Assembly (NCBI GenBank): GCA_949286215.1
Contig: CASDYX010000007.1
Span: 1 to 56,732, forward strand
Length of the DNA stretch: 56,732 nucleotides
Source: an uncultured Pseudomonadota bacterium
GTDB taxonomy: Bacteria; Pseudomonadota; Alphaproteobacteria; RF32; CAG-239
Reading direction: 5' to 3'
Shown here: positions 52,023 through 56,732 of the stretch, piece after piece
How the letters are laid out: each line of letters opens with the position of its first letter
Position numbering within the stretch: the stretch's first letter is position 1
The notes under the pieces: model-generated
What the model saw: only the letters and a program-made list of their open reading frames with translations
The model's database searches: none
What the model was told of the DNA's origin: nothing
Program-made: the position numbers and the translations under genes

Positions 52023-54260
52023 ATGAGAGTACCTACTTATGCAACTTATATGAGTATGACCAATGATACCATTGCTAATAAAAAATTGGTCGATCTGTAT
52101 AGTTATCAATCCATTACCGGATTAAAAGCGCAAACCTATTCAGGTTATGGCATGAGTGCCTCCACAATTGTCTCGTTAGAAGCAATGCTTGGCGTTACCA
52201 ATAACTTTATGGAAAATAATAAAATTACAGAAGTCGAAATCAAAACCATGAATACCTCCATGGAATCTATTCAAGATGCTATTAACGATTTCAAAAGCGC
52301 GTTAACAAGTTTTAGCGGTTTGGTAACGGGAAGTACATCAACCTCCATTACTGATGAAACCGGCGGTGAAATTACTTTTACCAGTAATGATCCGGCAGAT
52401 TATTTGGGCAAAACGATTGTTGTAGATGGGGTGACCTATACTTTTGCAAATAACGCCACGGATAACAATATTGATATTTCGGGTGCGGCTTCTGCTCAAG
52501 ATATAATGGATGCATTGGAAAACAAACTCCCAGCTAATGCTGATTTTGACTTCAACGGCACCACCTTTACCTATCCTTTGGGAACTGTTGCCAATAGTTC
52601 TACCATTATCTCGGCTAACGGTGTCACAACCGGTGAACCGATTACGACCACCTCCGGCGGAAAGAACCTTACGCCTGACTACCTTGGCGGTGAAATTACT
52701 TTCACTAATAACAATGTTGCCGATTATATGGGAAAAACCATCACTGTTAACGGTATTCAATATACCTTTGCAGACAATGCAAATGGTAACAATATTGACA
52801 TTAGCGGCGCAACCGATGCCGAAGGTGTTATGGCTGCTTTGCAGGCAAAACTTCCGGCTAATGCAGATTTCTCCTTTAATGGCGCTACTTTTACTTTTCC
52901 AAACTACACCATTAACGGTTCGTCTAGCGTGCTGAATGTCAGCGGGGTTGAAACCGGTGAGCCTTATACTATGTCTGCCGACCAATTCAGAGAAATGCAA
53001 CAGCTCCAACAGCAAGCTTTCACCACATTAAAAATGTTGGTAGATAGCTTGAATACTTTTGCAAACGGCAAATATTTGTTTGGCGGCGGCGTTTCTAGCC
53101 AACCTCCGGTTAATTTTCCTTTCTCTACTTTGGATGAATTTCAAGCCTATTATGATGGAATTAATATTCAATATCCATCTAATGCAAGTGCTGATTTATC
53201 CGATTTTTCAGTTAATGCCGATGATACGGGTGATATTACTTTGCAACTTAATGGTACCAACACCAACCAAGGTACGATTACTGCCGCTAATGCCGGTGGG
53301 TTCTTAAAACCGGTGTTGACGGCTAATGAAAAAACAACCGGAACGCTTACCTTTGATAGTGACAAAAATACACTTAACTCAACGCAATATGGTGCGTTTG
53401 ATACATTGAGCGCTGGTGATACAATCGTGTTGGGAGGAGATGTTGCCGGTAATAATGCAAAAGCTTATATCATCAAGTCGGTTTCGGCTGATGGTAAAAC
53501 CATTACCTTTGATGAATCAACCCCAATTAATGAAGATGCTGTCGTTAATCCAACTAATAACCTGACAATGAGCAAGTCTTTCCCTGTTGGGTCGGTTATC
53601 AATATGGAAGGATTCAATAATAACAATATTGCAACCCAAGTTCAGGTTACAGGAATTAGTGATGATGGTACTCAACTTTATGTTACGGTTGACCCGTCTC
53701 GTTTCCCGACAACCACCATTCCGGCTTCAAGCTCTTGGAGCATGAGCAATGAATCTTATTATAAAGGTGGAGATTTAGATTCTCAAAAACGTATTTCTGA
53801 GAACCAAACCCTTAACTTTGACATTAACGCCAGCGACCCTGCTTTTGAAAAAATCTTCCGCGCATTGGGAGAAATTGCACAAGGAAATTTGGTTGATACC
53901 AGAAATCCGGCTGATGAGTTTGTCGGTACGATTGATTCTCAAAACCCGCTTGACCGCGTCAATGAAGCTCTTGATTTAATCAGTGAAGCTCTGTTTAATG
54001 CCGGCGAAAATGCGACCGTGTCAAATGCCGATATCTACTCAATCTCAGCCAAAATTAATGCCAACTATGTGGTCTTGAACCAAACTATGGAAAACCAGAC
54101 CAACTTGGCGGCCAATATGGAAAATAACATCAGCTCGCTCAAAGATGTTGATAAAACTGAGGCGGCAACAAAGTTGCTTTTGGCTTCCCAAAATTTGGAG
54201 GCTTCATACGCAGTGCTCCAACAAGCGATGAGTTTGAGTTTGCTCAATTATATGAAATAA
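52023..54260 (+). CDS. flgL: Hook-filament junction protein FlgL with a large tandem-repeat insert
   Basis: The protein has 745 residues, about 2.4 times E. coli FlgL. The N-terminal flagellin helix (YMSMTNDTIANKKLVDLYSY) and the C-terminal helix (LLASQNLEASYAVLQQAMSL then SLLNYMK) are normal. Residues 114-208 and 222-315 are two homologous units (GGEITFT, YLGKTI/YMGKTI, ANADF-x-FNG, TGEP). More beta-rich domain follows to ~570. It sits between the FlgK layer and the filament; the insert is likely exposed. It is the last gene of the flagellar run, with a terminator downstream. Confidence 0.9.
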   Translation: MRVPTYATYMSMTNDTIANKKLVDLYSYQSITGLKAQTYSGYGMSASTIVSLEAMLGVTNNFMENNKITEVEIKTMNTSMESIQDAINDFKSALTSFSGLVTGSTSTSITDETGGEITFTSNDPADYLGKTIVVDGVTYTFANNATDNNIDISGAASAQDIMDALENKLPANADFDFNGTTFTYPLGTVANSSTIISANGVTTGEPITTTSGGKNLTPDYLGGEITFTNNNVADYMGKTITVNGIQYTFADNANGNNIDISGATDAEGVMAALQAKLPANADFSFNGATFTFPNYTINGSSSVLNVSGVETGEPYTMSADQFREMQQLQQQAFTTLKMLVDSLNTFANGKYLFGGGVSSQPPVNFPFSTLDEFQAYYDGINIQYPSNASADLSDFSVNADDTGDITLQLNGTNTNQGTITAANAGGFLKPVLTANEKTTGTLTFDSDKNTLNSTQYGAFDTLSAGDTIVLGGDVAGNNAKAYIIKSVSADGKTITFDESTPINEDAVVNPTNNLTMSKSFPVGSVINMEGFNNNNIATQVQVTGISDDGTQLYVTVDPSRFPTTTIPASSSWSMSNESYYKGGDLDSQKRISENQTLNFDINASDPAFEKIFRALGEIAQGNLVDTRNPADEFVGTIDSQNPLDRVNEALDLISEALFNAGENATVSNADIYSISAKINANYVVLNQTMENQTNLAANMENNISSLKDVDKTEAATKLLLASQNLEASYAVLQQAMSLSLLNYMK
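52362..52967 (+). repeat. Two homologous ~95-codon units inside flgL
   Basis: Codons 114-208 (52362-52646) and 222-315 (52686-52967) encode homologous domains. Similarity is clear in protein and partial in DNA, so the duplication is not recent. Confidence 0.8.
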
Positions 54261-54277
54261 TTCATATTCTTAAGAAC

Positions 54278-54305
54278 AAAAATCCCCGCTAACACGGGGA
54301 TTTTT
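54278..54305. terminator. Terminator after flgL
   Basis: AAAAATCCCCG (54278-54288) and CGGGGATTTTT (54295-54305) form a perfect 11-bp stem with a six-base loop, serving both flgL and the convergent DUF1566-like gene. Confidence 0.9.
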
Positions 54306-54324
54306 GTTGCTGTTACAATCAAGA

Positions 54325-55152
54325 TTAATATTTAACCACCGGACGAACGTAGTCTCCTGTAGTTTTTCCTCTGTGATAGTCTCTAGAACCGCCTCCCATA
54401 CTAAGCTCCCATGGACTATAATTTGTACATTCGGTAGAAGACCAATAATAATCATCCATAAACTTACTTGCTTTTGAGCCTAACTTAGTCAGTACATTTG
54501 TCATCGTGGTTTTATTTACATATATGGTATATAGCTCCTTCATACTTGGTAAAAACCATTTTCCTTGTTTGCAAAAATCTTTGTTGCAACCATTTATAGA
54601 GTATGTATTTACAGCAAGAGCTGCGGTAGTTGTTCCTCCACACCCTCCGTTTGTGGCTAAAATCGCATCTGTATTTGAACGACCATTTAATCCACAACTT
54701 GTTATTACAGTATTTGTATTGTTACAATTATCTAAATTTGGTGTATCGCAATAACCACTTGACCAAGACATTTTCTCGCTTCCAGCCGTACCATCTTTTT
54801 TGACATCGGTTAAAGCAATAGCTAAACGACCACTAACATCAAAAACTATACCTATTGGCGTTAGATTCGGATCAAGATTATCCGCACTTACAGCACAAGT
54901 TCCATCTCCATATAAAATATCACCAATTTTATCACAAGTTTTTGTTAATTGTTCTTTTTCACAAAAAACTTTACTTGTATCAAATGGACATTTAATTGCA
55001 GCAACACCTGAACAATCACTCGCGGTCTTGGTATAGCCCAAAGTAGCGCAATCCGGTGTCGGCGTGCAATCAATAGCATAAGAATTGGTTGTGCTTAATA
55101 TCAATCCAAATGCGGAGGATATTTGCAACATTCTTTTATATAACTTTCTCAT
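54325..55152 (-). CDS. Secreted DUF1566-like protein with N-terminal Cys module
   Basis: The protein has 275 residues. A signal peptide ends at SYA (residue 26). The Cys module at 29-64 (C-x5-CATLGY, then DC, KCPFDTS-x3-FC) is the one shared with genes at both ends of the window. Residues ~73-275 form a DUF1566/Fib_succ_major-like domain: YGDGTCAVS, W-x-GYCDTP, KWFLPSMKELYTIY, YYWSSTEC and the terminal YVRPVVKY. Many cysteines suggest disulphides. It is a close paralogue of the broken gene upstream, 18 bases away, with AGGAGAAAG before its ATG. Likely surface or periplasmic; the ligand is unknown. Confidence 0.88.
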   Translation of the reverse strand: MRKLYKRMLQISSAFGLILSTTNSYAIDCTPTPDCATLGYTKTASDCSGVAAIKCPFDTSKVFCEKEQLTKTCDKIGDILYGDGTCAVSADNLDPNLTPIGIVFDVSGRLAIALTDVKKDGTAGSEKMSWSSGYCDTPNLDNCNNTNTVITSCGLNGRSNTDAILATNGGCGGTTTAALAVNTYSINGCNKDFCKQGKWFLPSMKELYTIYVNKTTMTNVLTKLGSKASKFMDDYYWSSTECTNYSPWELSMGGGSRDYHRGKTTGDYVRPVVKY

Positions 55153-55170
55153 TTTCTTTCTCCTTTTGAA

Positions 55171-56638
55171 TTAATATTTAACAACCGGACGAACGTAGAC
55201 AGGGCTGTTATATTTGTATGTAGTGAATAGATTTCCATCACCCATGTTAATCTTCCATACTTTATATTTGTCATATTCAGTGGAAGACCAAAAATAATCA
55301 TAACTACCTATTTTTGTCCCAACGATTAAGGATTTATTTATGGTGTTTATACTTTTATATAAATTGTTTAAATCTCGGATACTTCCTAAAAACCATTCAC
55401 CTTTTTTACAAAATTCTGATTGACATCCATTAGGTTCATAGTTATTTACTAATTGCGCAGCTTTTGTCTCTCCTAAACAAGTACTCTTTAGAATATTAAA
55501 AGTATTGGTTTTCCCATCAACACCACATGTTGTTACCGTTGTTGCAGACATACAATTAGCTAAATCAGGAACATCACAATAACTTTTTGACCAATAAATT
55601 TTTTCCTTTCCTGCACTTCCGTCATTTTTTATATTTGTCAAAGCTATAGCTAAGCGATTTGCAGTATCAAATACCACACCGATTGGTTTAAGGTTAGGAG
55701 CTAAATTTTCAGCACTAACTGCACAAGTTCCATCTCCATACAAGACGTCACCAATGGTATCACATGTTTTCGTTAATGGCTTTTCTTCTTGCTCTTCTTC
55801 TCTTAGGCAAAAAACTTTACTTGTATCATATGGGCATTTTATGGAAGCTACGCCATCGCAATCGCTTGTTGTTTGGGTATAACCCAATGTTGTGCAATTG
55901 GTTTCTGGGGTGGTGCACCAATAGGTATAGTTTGTTGCGCACCCAATATCGCAATATTTTTGTGAACAATCTTCATAATCACAAACGACGCCATCCGGAC
56001 AACTGTCTAATGAGCATTTGAATTCACATGTTTTACATTCATTGTAATATTTAATACCATTTAATAAACAATAATCACTCGGTTTAACCGGGCCTAATTC
56101 AGGACAAGTCATAGTGTAGCCTGCTTTACATTGGCAGGAGGTATACTTGGTTGTTCCGTTATAGGTACAGCCCTCGCCGGCTCCTTCTTGGTTTGTTCCT
56201 GTGCAAGTTTGATTATAGTTACTCGGACATACACATTCTGAATAATATTTTGTTCCTTCTTCGGTACAGCTATCATTTGAAACAACTTGTGGTGAGGTGC
56301 ATTTAGTAACCGGATATAATGTTCTATTGCAAACACATTTATATTTTCCACCACAACTATCCGTACTTAATTCGTTAGGTGAATTACATGTTGCTGAGGT
56401 ATATTTATAGCTATCGGAACAGCATGTTTTAAAATATTTTAAGTTATTTAAAATATTTTAAGTTATAGGAACAGAAATCAAATTTCCAATATCCAGCGTC
56501 ACAAGAATCTTTAGTATATCCTAAATTTTTACAGGTCTGTTCTGAGGGATCATTAAATTCCACATTACCGAAATCTATATTATCACCACCGGTGATGAAT
56601 TGGACTGAAGCCGTTTGGAAAGAATGACGATTGGGCAA
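55171..56638 (-). pseudogene. Cys-rich DUF1566-like secreted protein, frameshifted
   Basis: The C-terminal frame is open from a stop at 56458-56460 down to 55171 and encodes five or more Cys-rich segments (SPNELSTDSC, TKYYSECVC, YTSCQCKAGY, then DYCLLNGIKYYNECKTC). It then encodes the CTTLGY Cys module and a DUF1566-like domain ending YVRPVVKY. The upstream fragment (56638-56444) ends KFDFCSYNLKYFK then stop. A perfect 19-bp tandem duplication at 56429-56466 separates the two frames. Removing one copy joins them as KYFKTCCSDSYKY and gives ~482 codons from a TTG at 56638. No signal peptide is visible, so the 5' end may be broken again or lie beyond the window. Confidence 0.75.
56429..56466. 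repeat. Perfect 19-bp tandem duplication
   Basis: TTAAAATATTTTAAGTTAT occurs at 56429-56447 and 56448-56466. Its length is 1 modulo 3, so gain or loss of one copy switches the reading frame of the Cys-rich gene. Confidence 0.95.
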
Positions 56639-56657
56639 GCCTATTGCTAGGCTTGCC
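56633..56657. other. GGGCAAGC/GCTTGCCC hairpin near the window end
   Basis: An 8-bp perfect stem around nine bases lies at the TTG start of the broken gene. In another minus-strand frame 56590-56731 is open and also ends in a Cys-containing segment (RTCQNQTFEP), which hints at a second frameshift here. The window stops before this can be decided. Confidence 0.4.
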
Positions 56658-56732
56658 CCTGATAAGGGTTCAAAGGTTTGGTTTTGACAAGTTCTTACGA
56701 AGTGTACGTATGTTGAGACAGCCTCTTGCGAC

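Noticed and set aside
52338..53015. 225-aa minus-strand frame inside flgL
   Set aside because: Antisense to a clear FlgL; the frame is a by-product of the repeated insert and low stop density.

Overview
The window reads as a chromosomal segment of a low-GC, motile, Gram-negative alphaproteobacterium, probably one of the uncultured gut lineages (RF32 / 'Azospirillum sp. CAG' type). This rests on four things: the nuoL-nuoM-nuoN-birA-rnj gene order typical of Alphaproteobacteria, an Alphaproteobacteria-style flgI-flgJ(rod domain only)-flgN-flgK-flgL cluster behind a sigma-54 promoter, an MsbA-type exporter plus nucleotide-sugar genes for surface polysaccharide, and many secreted Cys-rich / DUF1566-like proteins. 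The lineage name is an inference from general knowledge and was not tested.

Layout. 0-0.8 kb: end of a Cys-rich secreted protein and a second secreted protein carrying a recurring Cys module. 0.8-5.6 kb: a molybdopterin-binding/nucleotidyltransferase protein, a two-gene operon of small secreted proteins that looks Bacteroidota-derived, two small genes, then rplM-rpsI. 5.8-11 kb: unrecognised proteins, including a 708-aa orphan and a membrane/periplasmic gene pair. 11-22.4 kb: mutS, a PhoR-like sensor kinase, and the nuoL-nuoM-nuoN-birA-rnj block. The three Nuo subunits have lost several proton-channel residues, and the rest of nuo is missing upstream. 22.4-26.7 kb: ybaK, DUF4186, and a MerR regulator divergent from a small redox-type operon (metallophosphoesterase-cupin fusion, carboxymuconolactone-decarboxylase-like protein, flavodoxin-like protein). 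26.7-29.2 kb: a PreT-like oxidoreductase, tRNA-Lys(UUU) with a duplicated 3' end around a hairpin-rich insert, and small genes.

29.3-38.5 kb: a long minus-strand surface-glycan locus (phosphomannomutase, UGM-like flavoprotein, four glycosyltransferases, SDR, cupin, GDP-mannose 4,6-dehydratase, cytidylyltransferase). Three consecutive glycosyltransferases of two different folds end in the same short C-terminal repeat. 38.9-43.3 kb: ABC-F ATPase, a periplasmic paralogue of the 10.0-kb gene, and MsbA. 43.5-47.8 kb: mnmA, convergent with a translationally coupled operon of a degenerate SNF2-like protein, an IbrA-like PP-loop protein and an IbrB-like ParB-fold protein. This last operon is the best candidate here for an undescribed system. 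47.8-54.3 kb: flagellar rod/hook genes. 54.3-56.7 kb: two DUF1566-like secreted paralogues, the second frameshifted by a perfect 19-bp tandem duplication.

How the parts connect. The phosphomannomutase and Gmd can supply GDP-mannose-derived sugars to the glycosyltransferases, with MsbA as a possible lipid-A-core flippase. The Nuo remnant and the MerR/flavin operon suggest a remodelled, probably low-oxygen energy metabolism. Most calls come from motif reading of translated sequence; no database search was possible.
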